Shown here: piece after piece, positions 24,344-32,677 of the stretch
How the letters are laid out: each line of letters starts with the position of its first letter
How positions within the stretch are numbered: position 1 is the first letter of the stretch
DNA from: Leifsonia sp. 466MF
Lineage (GTDB): Bacteria > Actinomycetota > Actinomycetes > Actinomycetales > Microbacteriaceae
Length of the DNA: 64,000 nucleotides
Reading direction: 5' to 3'
Assembly: GCF_900100265.1 (NCBI RefSeq)
Contig: NZ_LT629696.1
Location: 1,364,001-1,428,000, forward strand
Program-made: the position numbers and the translations under genes
The notes under the pieces: model-generated
The model's input: the letters and a program-made list of their open reading frames with translations, nothing else
Told to the model about the DNA's origin: nothing
Databases searched by the model: none

Positions 24344-26904
24344 GCGTCCGCCTCCCGTGCCGCGGGCAGGGAGACGACCATGGTGAGTCCGCCGCCGGGC
24401 GTGTCCTCCGCTTCGAGTGTGCCGCCCATCCCTTCGACGAAACCCTTCGACAGGGCGAGCCCGAGACCGATGCCGGCATCGTTGTCGGTGTCCGACAGCC
24501 GCTGGAACGGCGCGAAGACTGCCTCGCGGCGCTCGGCGGGGATGCCCGGCCCGCGGTCGATGACGCGCAGCTCGACCGTCCCGGCGAACTCGCTGGCGGC
24601 GAGTACCGGCCGCGCGTCCGGCGGGCTGTAGCGGAGGGCGTTGCCGAGCAGATTCACGATGACACGTTGGAGCAGAACGCCGTCGGCCAGCATCGGCGGC
24701 ACGTGGGCGCCGAGGTCCAGCTCGACGTCGCCGGGGCCGGCCCCCAGTTCGTCGAGCGCGGGAAGCACCACGTCATCCACCTCGGTCGGAGCCAGCGACA
24801 CTGCTAGCGCGCCGGCCTGCACCCGGCTGGCGTCGAGCAGGTCGGTGACGAGGGATGCGAGGCCGTGGAGGCTGTCCTCCGCGGTCTCCAGCAGCGCCTC
24901 CCGGTCGTCGTCGCCGAGCGCGAGGTCCGACTGGCGGAGGGTGGTCACCGCGGCGGTCGCGGCCGCGAGCGGACGGCGGAGGTCGTGCCCGACCGCGGCG
25001 AGCAGAGCGCTGCGCACGCGGTCGGCTTCGGCGAGGGGCGCGAGCTCCGCGGCCGTGGCGGTGAGGCGGCGGTGTTCGAGTGCGGCCTCCAGTTGCGCGA
25101 CGATGGCCGACAGCAGCCGCCGATCGCTCGCCTCCAGGTCGCGTCCGTACAGCTCCAGCGTCGCGATCTCGCGCTGCGCGGACGAGGTGGACGCGCGACC
25201 GCTCGTCGCGCCTCGGTCGTCCCCCGCCCCCGGCCCGACCGGGACGCGCTGCACCGGTTCCGACACCCCGGCCTCGCCGTCCTCGGCCACGATGGTCTGT
25301 CCGCCGTCCTGCGCGGCGACCACGAGGCGGACCGCACTCAGTCCGAACGCCTCCCGGGTGCGGGCGACGAGTGCCTGCAGCGCGTCTTCGCCGCGGATCA
25401 CCCCGCCGGCGACGGTGGCCAGCAGTTCCGCCTCCGCTGCTGCCCGGATCGCCGCACGGCTGCGGCGCGCCGCCTGGTCGACCACCAGGCTGACGAGCGC
25501 TGCGATGACGACGAAGAGGATGAGCGCGAGCAGGTGCAGGGGCTCGCCGACGGTGATCGTGTAGAGCGGATCCACGAAGAAGAAGTCGAGCGTCAGCCCC
25601 GAGAGCAGCGCCGCGAAGAGCGCCGGCCAGATGCCGCCGACGAGGGCGACCAGCACGACGAGGAGCTGGTAGCTGAGGACATCCGCCGTCATCGACTCGC
25701 CCGACCGCACACTGGTGAGCAGCAGGGTCAGCAGAGGGCCGCCGATCAGGGCGAGGGCGAACCCGTACACCCGGCGTCGCACGGTTAGCCCGCCGCGCGG
25801 ACGCGGCAGCGAGAACCGCCCGCCGGCGCGCGCGTGCGACACGATGTGCACGTCGATGTCACCGGACTCGCGGATGACGGTCGCGCCGATGCCCGGACCG
25901 GTCAGCAGCGCGGCGAGCCGGCTGCGTCGGGAGACGCCGATCACGAGCTGGGTCGCGCTCTCGCCGCGGGCGAACTCGACCAGGGCGCGTGGGATGTCGT
26001 CGCCGACCACCTGGTGGTAGCTGCCACCGAGCTGCTCCACCAGCGCGCGCTGTGCCGCGAGGACGCCGGGCTGCGCCTCACGGAGGCCGTCCTGGCTGGT
26101 GACGTGCACGGCGAGCAGTTCGCCGCCGGCGCTCCGTGCGGCGATGCGCGCCCCGCGGCGGAGCAGTGTCTCCCCTTCCGGGCCGCCGGTGAGCGCGACG
26201 ACGACGCGCTCGCGCGCCTCCCACGTGCCGGCGATCCCGTGCTCGGCGCGGTACGCCAGCAGCGCGTTGTCGACCTCGTCGGCGAGCCACAGGAGCGCCA
26301 GCTCGCGCAGGGCGGTCAGGTTGCCGAGGCGGAAGTAGTTCGACAGAGCCGCATCCACCCGCGCCGCCGGGTACACGAGGCCGTCGGCCAGCCGATCGCG
26401 CAGCGCCTGCGGCGCCAGGTCGACCAGCTCGATGCGGTCCGCCCGCCGGAGCACGGCATCCGGGATGGTCTCCCGCTGCGGAACGCCGGTGATCTGCTCG
26501 ACCACGTCGTTCAGCGACTCGATGTGCTGGATGTTGACGGTCGAGATCACGTCGATCCCGGCCTCCAGCAGGGTCTCGACGTCCTGCCAGCGCTTCTCGT
26601 GCTCCGAGCCCGGAGCGTTCGTGTGCGCGAGCTCGTCGACCAGCGCGACGCGAGGATTGCGGCGCAGGACCGCATCCAGGTCCAGTTCGGTGAGCGTCAC
26701 CCCGCGGTGCTCGATGGTGCGCCGGGGCACGACCTCGAGCGTATCGACGAGAGCGGCGGTGGCCGCGCGGTCGTGCGTCTCGACGATGGCGACGACGACG
26801 TCCTTCCCGAGCGCGCGGAGCCGTTCGCCCTCTTCCAGCATCGCGAACGTCTTGCCCACGCCCGGGGCGGCACCCAGCATCACCCGGAGGCGACCCCGCG
26901 GCAT
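24340..26904 (-). CDS. kdpD: KdpD-type sensor histidine kinase
   Basis: An 854-residue kinase. The N-terminal KdpD domain carries a Walker A (GAAPGVGKT) and DELAHTNAPGSEHEKRWQDVETLL. A UspA-like domain lies at about 225-355, then four closely spaced helices (DUF4118) at about 375-475, a GAF-like region, the H box with H640 in VGHDLRRPL, and a C-terminal ATPase domain (NLLGNALRYSP, DRGPGIP, GIGLGLALSKGFVEG). The start is six bases after the ppgK stop codon, so it is transcribed with the glucokinase rather than with a potassium pump. Confidence 0.93.
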   Translation of the reverse strand: MPRGRLRVMLGAAPGVGKTFAMLEEGERLRALGKDVVVAIVETHDRAATAALVDTLEVVPRRTIEHRGVTLTELDLDAVLRRNPRVALVDELAHTNAPGSEHEKRWQDVETLLEAGIDVISTVNIQHIESLNDVVEQITGVPQRETIPDAVLRRADRIELVDLAPQALRDRLADGLVYPAARVDAALSNYFRLGNLTALRELALLWLADEVDNALLAYRAEHGIAGTWEARERVVVALTGGPEGETLLRRGARIAARSAGGELLAVHVTSQDGLREAQPGVLAAQRALVEQLGGSYHQVVGDDIPRALVEFARGESATQLVIGVSRRSRLAALLTGPGIGATVIRESGDIDVHIVSHARAGGRFSLPRPRGGLTVRRRVYGFALALIGGPLLTLLLTSVRSGESMTADVLSYQLLVVLVALVGGIWPALFAALLSGLTLDFFFVDPLYTITVGEPLHLLALILFVVIAALVSLVVDQAARRSRAAIRAAAEAELLATVAGGVIRGEDALQALVARTREAFGLSAVRLVVAAQDGGQTIVAEDGEAGVSEPVQRVPVGPGAGDDRGATSGRASTSSAQREIATLELYGRDLEASDRRLLSAIVAQLEAALEHRRLTATAAELAPLAEADRVRSALLAAVGHDLRRPLAAATAAVTTLRQSDLALGDDDREALLETAEDSLHGLASLVTDLLDASRVQAGALAVSLAPTEVDDVVLPALDELGAGPGDVELDLGAHVPPMLADGVLLQRVIVNLLGNALRYSPPDARPVLAASEFAGTVELRVIDRGPGIPAERREAVFAPFQRLSDTDNDAGIGLGLALSKGFVEGMGGTLEAEDTPGGGLTMVVSLPAAREADA

Positions 26905-26910
26905 GGGATG

Positions 26911-27744
26911 TTACGCCGGGGTCGGCGCAGGAGCGTCCTGGGGCGTCCCGGCCTCCGCGCTGCGGCCGCGCTCGCCGGCGTCGCGGCGCTCGTTGCGGAC
27001 GGTCAGGGCCGCGGCGCCGAGGATGCCCGCGTTGTTGCGGTGCACGGCGGGGACGATCGGGGTCTTCAGCTTCAGCAGAGGGAGGAACTCCTCGTAGTGC
27101 TTCGAGACACCGCCGCCCACGATGAAGAGGTCGGGCGTGAACAGGAACTCGACGGTGGAGTAGTACTTCTGCAGGCGCTTCGCCCACTTCTCCCAGCTGA
27201 GGTCTTCGCGCTCCTTGGCGGAGTACGCGGCGCGCGACTCGGCGTCGTGGCCGTCGATCTCCAGGTGGCCGAGCTCGGCGTTCGGGATGAGGATGCCGTC
27301 GTAGATCAGCGCGGAGCCGATGCCCGTGCCCAGCGTGGTCATGATGACCAGGCCGTCCTTGCCCTTCGCCGCGCCGAAGCGGGTCTCGGCGTATCCGGCG
27401 GCGTCTGCGTCGTTGACGAAGTGGATGTCGCGACCGAGCGCCTTCTCGAACAGGTCCTCGGCGTGTAGACCGATCCAGTCCTTCGCGACGTTGGCCGCCG
27501 ACAGGGTGACCCCGTGGCTGACGATCGCGGGGAAGCAGACGCCGACCGGCGCATCCGGCTCTTCCTGGGCCAGGCGGTCGACGATCTCCTTCGTGGTCTC
27601 GACGATGTCGTCCGGCTTGCCGCCCTCCGGAGTGGGCAGCTTGACTCGGTCGCTCACGAGCTCGCCGGTCGACAGGTCGACCAGGCCTCCCTTGATGCCG
27701 GTTCCGCCGATGTCGATGCCGATCGCGTGCTTCTGCGAAGTCAT
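26911..27744 (-). CDS. ppgK: Polyphosphate glucokinase (ROK family)
   Basis: A 277-residue ROK kinase of the PPGK type, which phosphorylates glucose with polyphosphate or ATP. The phosphate loop GIDIGGTGIKGG is at residues 8-19, the catalytic Asp is in NDADAAGYAE, and TTLGTGIGSALIYDG with the ELGHLEIDG hexose-binding block are typical. The ROK zinc cysteine cluster is absent, as is usual in the PPGK branch. The C-terminal 30 residues are Pro/Ala-rich. It heads the operon ppgK-kdpD-kdpE. Confidence 0.93.
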   Translation of the reverse strand: MTSQKHAIGIDIGGTGIKGGLVDLSTGELVSDRVKLPTPEGGKPDDIVETTKEIVDRLAQEEPDAPVGVCFPAIVSHGVTLSAANVAKDWIGLHAEDLFEKALGRDIHFVNDADAAGYAETRFGAAKGKDGLVIMTTLGTGIGSALIYDGILIPNAELGHLEIDGHDAESRAAYSAKEREDLSWEKWAKRLQKYYSTVEFLFTPDLFIVGGGVSKHYEEFLPLLKLKTPIVPAVHRNNAGILGAAALTVRNERRDAGERGRSAEAGTPQDAPAPTPA

Positions 27745-27750
27745 GCCTCG

Positions 27751-27756
27751 AATCTA
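27751..27756 (-). promoter_or_regulatory. -10 box TAGATT, leaderless promoter of ppgK-kdpDE
   Basis: TAGATT on the minus strand ends six bases before ATG 27744. Confidence 0.55.
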
Positions 27757-27770
27757 CCGCGCCGCGAACC

Positions 27771-28388
27771 TCACTGCGTGCCGCCACCCGGCCGACGGGT
27801 CGCCAGCGCGAGAGGGAGGAACGCATCGTCGACGAACGACTGGAGCGTCGCGTCGTCGGCCGGCGTGAGCCGCATCAGCATCTCGTGGCGGACGAGGGTG
27901 AGCGGGAGGTCGGCGACGACGGGGGAGAGCCGGGCGAGGTCGATCTCGCCCCGGGCGTCCGCGCGCTCGAGGATGGCGCCGAGCTGTGTCGGCTGGTCGC
28001 CGATCAGACGTTCGCGGAGGCCGGCGATTCCGCCGTCGGCTTCGGTGACGACGCCGGAGAACCGGAGCAGCACCTCCGTCACCAGTCCGCGCCGCCGGGT
28101 GTTCATCTGGCGCAGCAGGTCGAGCGTGTCCTCCCGCAGGCTGCCGTGGTCGGGCACCTGGATCGGCTCGGCCGCGAAGTGGTGGCGGATGGCCGCGAGC
28201 GCCAGATCGCTGCGGGTCGCCCAGCGGCGGGCGAGGACGGGGCGGCTGGTGCCGGCGCGGGCGGCGACGGCCTCCATGGTGAGGGCGGCGAAGCCGTGTT
28301 CGTCGAGCTCGTCCCAGGCGGCGTCGAGCAGCGCGCTCTCGAGGGCCGCGCCGCGGCGTCGACGACTAGCGGTCTCTTTAGAGTCCAT
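27771..28388 (-). CDS. TetR family transcriptional regulator
   Basis: A 205-residue TetR-type repressor. The N-terminal helix-turn-helix spans about residues 15-65 (ALLDAAWDELDEHGFAALTMEAVAARAGTSRPVLARRWATRSDL block), with the family's TetR_C-like ligand domain after it. It is divergent from an MFS exporter, with 66 bases between starts, a classic arrangement in which the regulator controls the pump and itself. The shared region has TTAAGAT/ATCTTAA half-sites that overlap both promoters. The ligand is unknown. Confidence 0.9.
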   Translation of the reverse strand: MDSKETASRRRRGAALESALLDAAWDELDEHGFAALTMEAVAARAGTSRPVLARRWATRSDLALAAIRHHFAAEPIQVPDHGSLREDTLDLLRQMNTRRRGLVTEVLLRFSGVVTEADGGIAGLRERLIGDQPTQLGAILERADARGEIDLARLSPVVADLPLTLVRHEMLMRLTPADDATLQSFVDDAFLPLALATRRPGGGTQ

Positions 28389-28394
28389 TTGCGC

Positions 28395-28400
28395 ATCTTA
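28395..28400 (-). promoter_or_regulatory. -10 box TAAGAT, leaderless promoter of the tetR gene
   Basis: TAAGAT on the minus strand ends six bases before ATG 28388. The same TAAGAT/ATCTTA sequence recurs as a likely operator half-site. Confidence 0.55.
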
Positions 28401-28421
28401 TCCGAGCGTCATACGATCTCG

Positions 28422-28445
28422 TTAAGATACAGACGCGCATCTTAA
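28422..28445. promoter_or_regulatory. Likely TetR operator and MFS promoter
   Basis: TTAAGAT-n10-ATCTTAA is a perfect inverted repeat directly upstream of the MFS ribosome-binding site (AAGGAG). A third copy, GCGCATCTTA, occurs at 28391-28400 over the tetR -10 and again at 28435-28444. TAAGAT at 28423-28428 may itself be the MFS -10. Confidence 0.55.
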
Positions 28446-28454
28446 GGAGCGGAC

Positions 28455-29894
28455 ATGGCGGAGAAACTGGATCGGACGGTCGTGCGGACGGCGACCGCAC
28501 TCGTCATCGGCGCGCTGGCGGTGGTCTTCGACACGACCATCCTCAGCGTCGCCCTGCACACCCTGGCGAGCGACCTGCACACGACGGTCGCGCAGATCCA
28601 GTGGGTGACCACCGGGTACCTGCTCGCGCTCGCCGCGACCGTGCCGCTGTCGGCGTGGTGCCTGGCGCGGTGGGGCGGCAAGCGCGTATGGATGGTGGCG
28701 CTGGCGATCTTCCTCGCCGGCTCGGTGCTCTCGGGCCTGGCCTGGAACGCGGACTCCCTCATCGCCTTCCGCGTGCTCCAGGGCGTCGGCGGCGGTCTCA
28801 TGCTGCCCGTCATGACAACCATGGTGATGGAGGTGGCCGGCGGCCGACAGCTCGGCCGCGTCTCGGCGGTGATCGGGCTCCCGGCGATGGCCGGCCCGAT
28901 CCTCGGACCGGTTATCGGCGGCCTCATCCTCGCACTCGGCGACTGGCGCTGGGTGTTCTGGGTCAACATCCCGTTCTCGGTCGCCGGTCTCCTGCTGGCC
29001 TGGCGGATGCTGCCATCGGACCGCGGCCGCGACCCGAAGCGCCGCCTCGACCTGATCGGCGTGCTGCTCCTGGTGCCTGGGCTCGCCGGACTGCTGCTGG
29101 GCCTGTCCGACTCGGTGCTCGACGGCGGGTTCGCGCGGCTCGACGCGTGGCTGCCCCTGGTGGCGGGCGCCGTCCTCGTCGCCGCCTTCGCGTTCTGGGC
29201 CCTGCGGCGGAAGGGCGCTGCGCTGGTGGATGTGCGGCTGCTGCGCGTCCGCTCGGTCTGGTCGGCATCCACTCTGCTGTTCCTCTCCAGCGTCGCCCTG
29301 TATGGCGCGATGCTGCTGCTGCCGCTGTTCTGGCAGCAGGCACGGGGGACGGATGCGCTCGGCGCCGGACTGCTCCTCGTGCCGCAGGGGCTCGGGACGC
29401 TGGCGTGCCGTCCGATCGCCGGTCGTCTCATCGACCGCATCGGTGCGCGGTGGATCGCGGTGGCCGGATTCGCGGTGGTCGCGGTGGCGACCATCCCGTT
29501 CGCGCTCGGTCCGACGTCGGCGGCCGATCCGCTGCTGCTTGTCGCCCTGTTCGTGCGCGGGTTCGGGCTCGGCGCGATCACGATGCCGCTCATGGTGGCG
29601 TCGTACCAGGGGCTCGCGGGGGAGCAGATCGCGCACTCCAGCATCCTGACCCGGACGGCGCAGCAGCTAGGAGGGTCGTTCGGTACGGCGCTGTTCGCGG
29701 TGCTGCTGCAAGCGGCGGTGCAGGGCGGGGCGTCGGTGTCCTCGGCCTTCGACACCGCCTTCTGGGTGGCGACGGCGGCGACAGTGCTCGGCGTGGGGAT
29801 CGCGTTCGTGCTGCCGCGGCCCGCGCGCGCGACGGCCGACGACGCGGTCCCGGCCCCGGTCGCGCCGGCTCCTGTGGACGTCAGGGGAGCGTGA
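28455..29894 (+). CDS. MFS drug efflux transporter, DHA2 (EmrB/QacA) family
   Basis: A 479-residue proton antiporter with about 14 predicted helices. Motif D1 ([14 protein letters not shown]) is in helix 1, motif A ([11 protein letters not shown]) after helix 2, [15 protein letters not shown] in helix 4, and the antiporter motif C ([18 protein letters not shown]) in helix 5. It probably exports toxic compounds under TetR control. Its last 14 bases overlap the 3' end of the convergent map gene. Confidence 0.92.
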   Translation: MAEKLDRTVVRTATALVIGALAVVFDTTILSVALHTLASDLHTTVAQIQWVTTGYLLALAATVPLSAWCLARWGGKRVWMVALAIFLAGSVLSGLAWNADSLIAFRVLQGVGGGLMLPVMTTMVMEVAGGRQLGRVSAVIGLPAMAGPILGPVIGGLILALGDWRWVFWVNIPFSVAGLLLAWRMLPSDRGRDPKRRLDLIGVLLLVPGLAGLLLGLSDSVLDGGFARLDAWLPLVAGAVLVAAFAFWALRRKGAALVDVRLLRVRSVWSASTLLFLSSVALYGAMLLLPLFWQQARGTDALGAGLLLVPQGLGTLACRPIAGRLIDRIGARWIAVAGFAVVAVATIPFALGPTSAADPLLLVALFVRGFGLGAITMPLMVASYQGLAGEQIAHSSILTRTAQQLGGSFGTALFAVLLQAAVQGGASVSSAFDTAFWVATAATVLGVGIAFVLPRPARATADDAVPAPVAPAPVDVRGA

Positions 29895-30747
29895 GCACCT
29901 CGGCGCCGCGCTCGGTCACGACCAGGGTGTGCTCGAATTGGGCGGTGATGCTCCGGTCACGGGTCACCACCGCCCAGTCGTCGGCCCACATCTCCCACTC
30001 GTGCGTGCCGAGGGTGAGCATCGGCTCGATGGTGAACACCATCCCCGGCTCCATCACGTCGTCGTGCGCGGGCGCCGAGTCGTAGTGCGGGATGATCAGG
30101 CCGGAATGGAAGGCCGCGCCGACGCCGTGACCGGTGAAGTCGCGGACCACTCCGTAGCCGAAGCGCTTGGCGTACGACTCGATGGCCCGGCCGATGACGT
30201 TGACCTGCCGCCCCGGGGCGACGGCCTTGATGCCACGGTTCAAGGCTTCGCGGGTGCGCTCGACGAGTCCGACGACCTCGTCGGAGGCGGTGCCGGCGAC
30301 GAAGGTCTGGTTGCTGTCGCCGTGGAAGCCGTTCTTGTAGGCGGTGATGTCGATGTTGACGATGTCGCCGTCCTCGATCACGGTGTCGTCCGGGATGCCG
30401 TGGCAGATGACCTCGTTGACCGAGCTGCAGATCGACTTCGGGTAGCCGCGGTAGCCGAGCGTCGACGGGTAGGCGTCGTGGGCGAGCAAGAACTCGTGCC
30501 CGATCGCATCCAGCTCCTCCGTCGTCACGCCGGGGCGGACGGCCTCGCCGACGCGTTCGATCGCCTGCGCGGCGATGCGCCCCGACTCGCGGATGAGCTC
30601 CACCTCGTCGGGCGTGTAGACGTCGCCGCGGGTGTACGGAGCGGGCCCGGGGCGACCGACGTACTCGGGGCGCGCGATCCGGCTCGGCACGGGCCGCATC
30701 GGTGTGACGCGACCGGGGATCAGGTGACCGGCGGAATCCTTGGGCAT
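29881..30747 (-). CDS. map: Methionine aminopeptidase type I
   Basis: A 288-residue enzyme that removes the initiator methionine. It has an actinobacterial N-terminal extension of about 40 residues. The five metal ligands are visible: the two Asp in [19 protein letters not shown], His in FTGHGVG, Glu in FTIEPM and Glu in QFEHTL. The ATG at 30747 was chosen because TAAGGT lies seven bases upstream. Only 12 bases separate this start codon from that of the divergent SPOR-like gene. Confidence 0.95.
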   Translation of the reverse strand: MPKDSAGHLIPGRVTPMRPVPSRIARPEYVGRPGPAPYTRGDVYTPDEVELIRESGRIAAQAIERVGEAVRPGVTTEELDAIGHEFLLAHDAYPSTLGYRGYPKSICSSVNEVICHGIPDDTVIEDGDIVNIDITAYKNGFHGDSNQTFVAGTASDEVVGLVERTREALNRGIKAVAPGRQVNVIGRAIESYAKRFGYGVVRDFTGHGVGAAFHSGLIIPHYDSAPAHDDVMEPGMVFTIEPMLTLGTHEWEMWADDWAVVTRDRSITAQFEHTLVVTERGAEVLTLP

Positions 30748-30752
30748 ACGAT
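30747..30752 (+). promoter_or_regulatory. -10 box TACGAT, leaderless promoter of the SPOR-like gene
   Basis: TACGAT ends seven bases before ATG 30760. Its first base pairs with the first base of the map start codon on the other strand. Confidence 0.6.
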
Positions 30753-30754
30753 CA

Positions 30755-30760
30755 ACCTTA
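30755..30760 (-). promoter_or_regulatory. -10 box TAAGGT, leaderless promoter of map
   Basis: TAAGGT on the minus strand ends seven bases before the map ATG at 30747. Its first base lies opposite the A of the divergent ATG at 30760. Confidence 0.6.
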
Positions 30761-30969
30761 TGACGAGCGACGAGTACGGCATCAAGCAGGACGCCGAGCA
30801 CAAGTACTGGTACAACATGAAGACCGGCGAGGTGGAGCAGGGCTTCCTGTCGCCCGCGCCGAACCGCGTCGGCCCGTTCGACACCCGCGACGAGGCCGAG
30901 CACGCCCTCGAGAAGCTGCGCGAGAACTCCGCGAAGTGGGCCGAGGAGGACGCCGAGGACGGTCGCTAG
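30760..30969 (+). CDS. Small SPOR-like domain protein
   Basis: A 69-residue soluble, acidic protein: [20 protein letters not shown], then [31 protein letters not shown] and an acidic tail. The YWYN, TGEVE and [12 protein letters not shown] blocks match the short SPOR-like proteins found beside panB, map and glnA in Actinobacteria. It is a single domain without signal peptide or helix, so the peptidoglycan-binding role of classical SPOR domains cannot be assumed. ATG 30760 fits the -10 box. Confidence 0.8.
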   Translation: MTSDEYGIKQDAEHKYWYNMKTGEVEQGFLSPAPNRVGPFDTRDEAEHALEKLRENSAKWAEEDAEDGR

Positions 30970-30982
30970 CCCCGCGACGGTC

Positions 30983-31007
30983 GGCCGCTCTGCCGCGGCC
31001 GGCCGCG
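30983..31007. terminator. GC-rich hairpin between the SPOR-like gene and panB
   Basis: GGCCGC-n6-GCGGCC overlaps the perfect palindrome CGCGGCCGGCCGCG. It lies between convergent 3' ends and may end both transcripts; there is no T run. Confidence 0.35.
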
Positions 31008-31038
31008 CTGCGGCGCCCTTCGCGGGAGTTGGTGACCG

Positions 31039-31890
31039 CTAGAAGCTGTGCTCGTCGGTCGGGAACGTCCGCTCCTGCACATCCGCCTTGTACGCGCGCG
31101 CCGCATCCGACAGCACGGTCTTGATGTCGGCGTACTGCTTGACGAAGCGCGGCACCCGGCCCGTGGTGAAGCCGGCCCAGTCGGTCCACACGAGCAGCTG
31201 GCCGTCGACGTGCGGCCCCGCACCGACACCGATCGTCGGGATGCGCAGCTCGGCCGTCACGCGCTTGGCCACTTCGGCCGGCACCATCTCGAGGACGACC
31301 GCGAACGCGCCCGCCTCCTCGACCGCGTGCGCGTCGGCGAGCACGTCGTCCGCCGCCTGGCCGCGTCCCTGCACGAGATGACCCCCGAGGCCGTGCTCGC
31401 TCTGCGGGGTGAAGCCGATGTGCGCCATGACGGGGATGCCCGCGTCGACGATCCGGCGGATCTGCTCCGCGCTGCGCCGGCCGCCCTCGAGCTTCACCGC
31501 GTGCGCGCCGGTCTCCTTCATGAAGCGGACCGCGGTGTGCAGCGCCTCCAGCGGGCCGGTCTCGTACGAGCCGAACGGCATGTCCGCGACGACGAACGCC
31601 CGCTTGACCGCGCCGGCGACCGCACGCGTCAGGGGGATGAGGTCGTCGACCGTCACCGGGAGCGTCGTGTCGTAGCCGAGCACGTTGTTGCCGGCGGAGT
31701 CGCCGACGAGGAGGAAGTCGATGCCCGCCTCGTCGAAGATCTGGGCGGTGAGCATGTCGTAGCTCGTCAAGCCGGTGAACGGCGCCCCCTCCTCCTTCGC
31801 CGCCTGGAAGTGGCGGGTGCGCACCCGCTTCAGCGACTGCATCGACGAGGTCGCGGGATGGACGGAGGGCACCGGTGACTGCTCACTCAT
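31039..31890 (-). CDS. panB: 3-methyl-2-oxobutanoate hydroxymethyltransferase
   Basis: A 283-residue enzyme of pantothenate biosynthesis (TIM barrel, decameric) that makes ketopantoate from 2-oxoisovalerate and methylenetetrahydrofolate. Key blocks are [28 protein letters not shown] with its metal Asp, [32 protein letters not shown] and [17 protein letters not shown]. The start at 31890 follows TAGACT by seven bases. The order map, SPOR, panB, glnA2, glnE is typical of Microbacteriaceae; here vapBC separates panB and glnA2. Confidence 0.96.
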   Translation of the reverse strand: MSEQSPVPSVHPATSSMQSLKRVRTRHFQAAKEEGAPFTGLTSYDMLTAQIFDEAGIDFLLVGDSAGNNVLGYDTTLPVTVDDLIPLTRAVAGAVKRAFVVADMPFGSYETGPLEALHTAVRFMKETGAHAVKLEGGRRSAEQIRRIVDAGIPVMAHIGFTPQSEHGLGGHLVQGRGQAADDVLADAHAVEEAGAFAVVLEMVPAEVAKRVTAELRIPTIGVGAGPHVDGQLLVWTDWAGFTTGRVPRFVKQYADIKTVLSDAARAYKADVQERTFPTDEHSF

Positions 31891-31897
31891 GCGGCTC

Positions 31898-31903
31898 AGT
31901 CTA
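31898..31903 (-). promoter_or_regulatory. -10 box TAGACT, leaderless promoter of panB
   Basis: TAGACT on the minus strand ends seven bases before ATG 31890. Confidence 0.6.
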
Positions 31904-31931
31904 GTGACGGCGCGCAGAGGTGTCCGGCGGC

Positions 31932-32318
31932 TCAGACGGATATGGGTTCGTGGAGTCCGCGCTTCCGCGCTGCGGCAGCAAGCCGCTTGTCGAAGGTCAC
32001 CAGTGGGATGTCGTTGTCAACGGCCAGGCCGAGCGCGCAAGCGTCCATCTCGCTCAGTCCGTCAGCGATTTGCAGCTGGGCGAGCAGGAGCGGGCCTTGC
32101 TCCGAGAGGTGCGTCGATACAACTCCGAGCCGCCGCAAGTCTTCGAACGCCTCGACCGCCAGGTGTGCCTTGTGAGGACGGATGAGTGCCTCCGCGAAAT
32201 TCACGGGGTGGACGAGAAAGGCGCGCTCTGATTCGAATACCTTCTTTGATGCAGCGTGGTGTTCGTCATTCGGATTGAGCAGTCCGATGAGCACGCTCGC
32301 ATCGAGAACCAAGGTCAC
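31932..32318 (-). CDS. vapC: VapC-type PIN-domain toxin
   Basis: A 128-residue PIN-domain ribonuclease toxin. The acidic active-site residues are present: D in [11 protein letters not shown] in NFAEALI, D in [10 protein letters not shown] and D in TFDKRL. The GTG start overlaps the stop of the preceding antitoxin gene (GTGA), the normal toxin-antitoxin coupling. Base composition is less GC-rich than the neighbours, for example around 32230-32290. This suggests the module arrived between panB and glnA2 by transfer. Confidence 0.88.
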   Translation of the reverse strand: MTLVLDASVLIGLLNPNDEHHAASKKVFESERAFLVHPVNFAEALIRPHKAHLAVEAFEDLRRLGVVSTHLSEQGPLLLAQLQIADGLSEMDACALGLAVDNDIPLVTFDKRLAAAARKRGLHEPISV

Positions 32319-32575
32319 TCTGGCCGGCTGTCTCGAGCGCCCGAGGGGCTTTCGGTGAATGCATGCGCGTAGCGCGCGCTGATGCGATCGAGTTCGGCCA
32401 GCCGATCCTCCGCTTGCTTCCTCTGATCGGCCCGAAGGGCGTGCTCGCCCAGCTCGACCAGATGCAGGAGCAGCTTGCTATCCGATTCGCCAGGCCACCT
32501 CTCCCGCGCAGTCTCCAGTGCATGGGCGACGGCTGGCGTATGTGTCACTTGAGTGCGGAGCAATGTGGTCGGCAT
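32315..32575 (-). CDS. vapB: VapB-type antitoxin
   Basis: An 86-residue protein encoded immediately upstream of and overlapping vapC. The N-terminal part (TTLLRTQVTHTPAVAHALETARERWPGESDSKLLLHLVELGE, residues 3-45 by key words) looks like a DNA-binding ribbon-helix-helix-type fold. The charged C-terminal tail would wrap the toxin. Assignment rests mainly on operon position, size and the overlapping stop/start. The start at 32575 follows TACACT by six bases. Confidence 0.78.
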   Translation of the reverse strand: MPTTLLRTQVTHTPAVAHALETARERWPGESDSKLLLHLVELGEHALRADQRKQAEDRLAELDRISARYAHAFTESPSGARDSRPE

Positions 32576-32581
32576 GACGGA

Positions 32582-32605
32582 AGTGTAGCACCTGCCTCTC
32601 AGGTG
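32582..32605 (-). promoter_or_regulatory. vapBC promoter and likely autoregulatory operator
   Basis: TACACT (32582-32587, minus strand) ends six bases before ATG 32575. Directly upstream is the perfect inverted repeat CACCTG-n5-CAGGTG (32589-32605), well placed for repression by the VapBC complex. Confidence 0.55.
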
Positions 32606-32646
32606 TTGCACCGACGCGTTGCGGGGTGGACGCTGCCCGCAACCAG

Positions 32647-32652
32647 TAGTCT
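32647..32652 (+). promoter_or_regulatory. -10 box TAGTCT of glnA2
   Basis: This box predicts a start near 32659 and a leader of about 19 bases with a GAAAGGGG ribosome-binding site before ATG 32678. Confidence 0.5.
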
Positions 32653-32677
32653 GGACACGGCCGAGGAAAGGGGCAGG

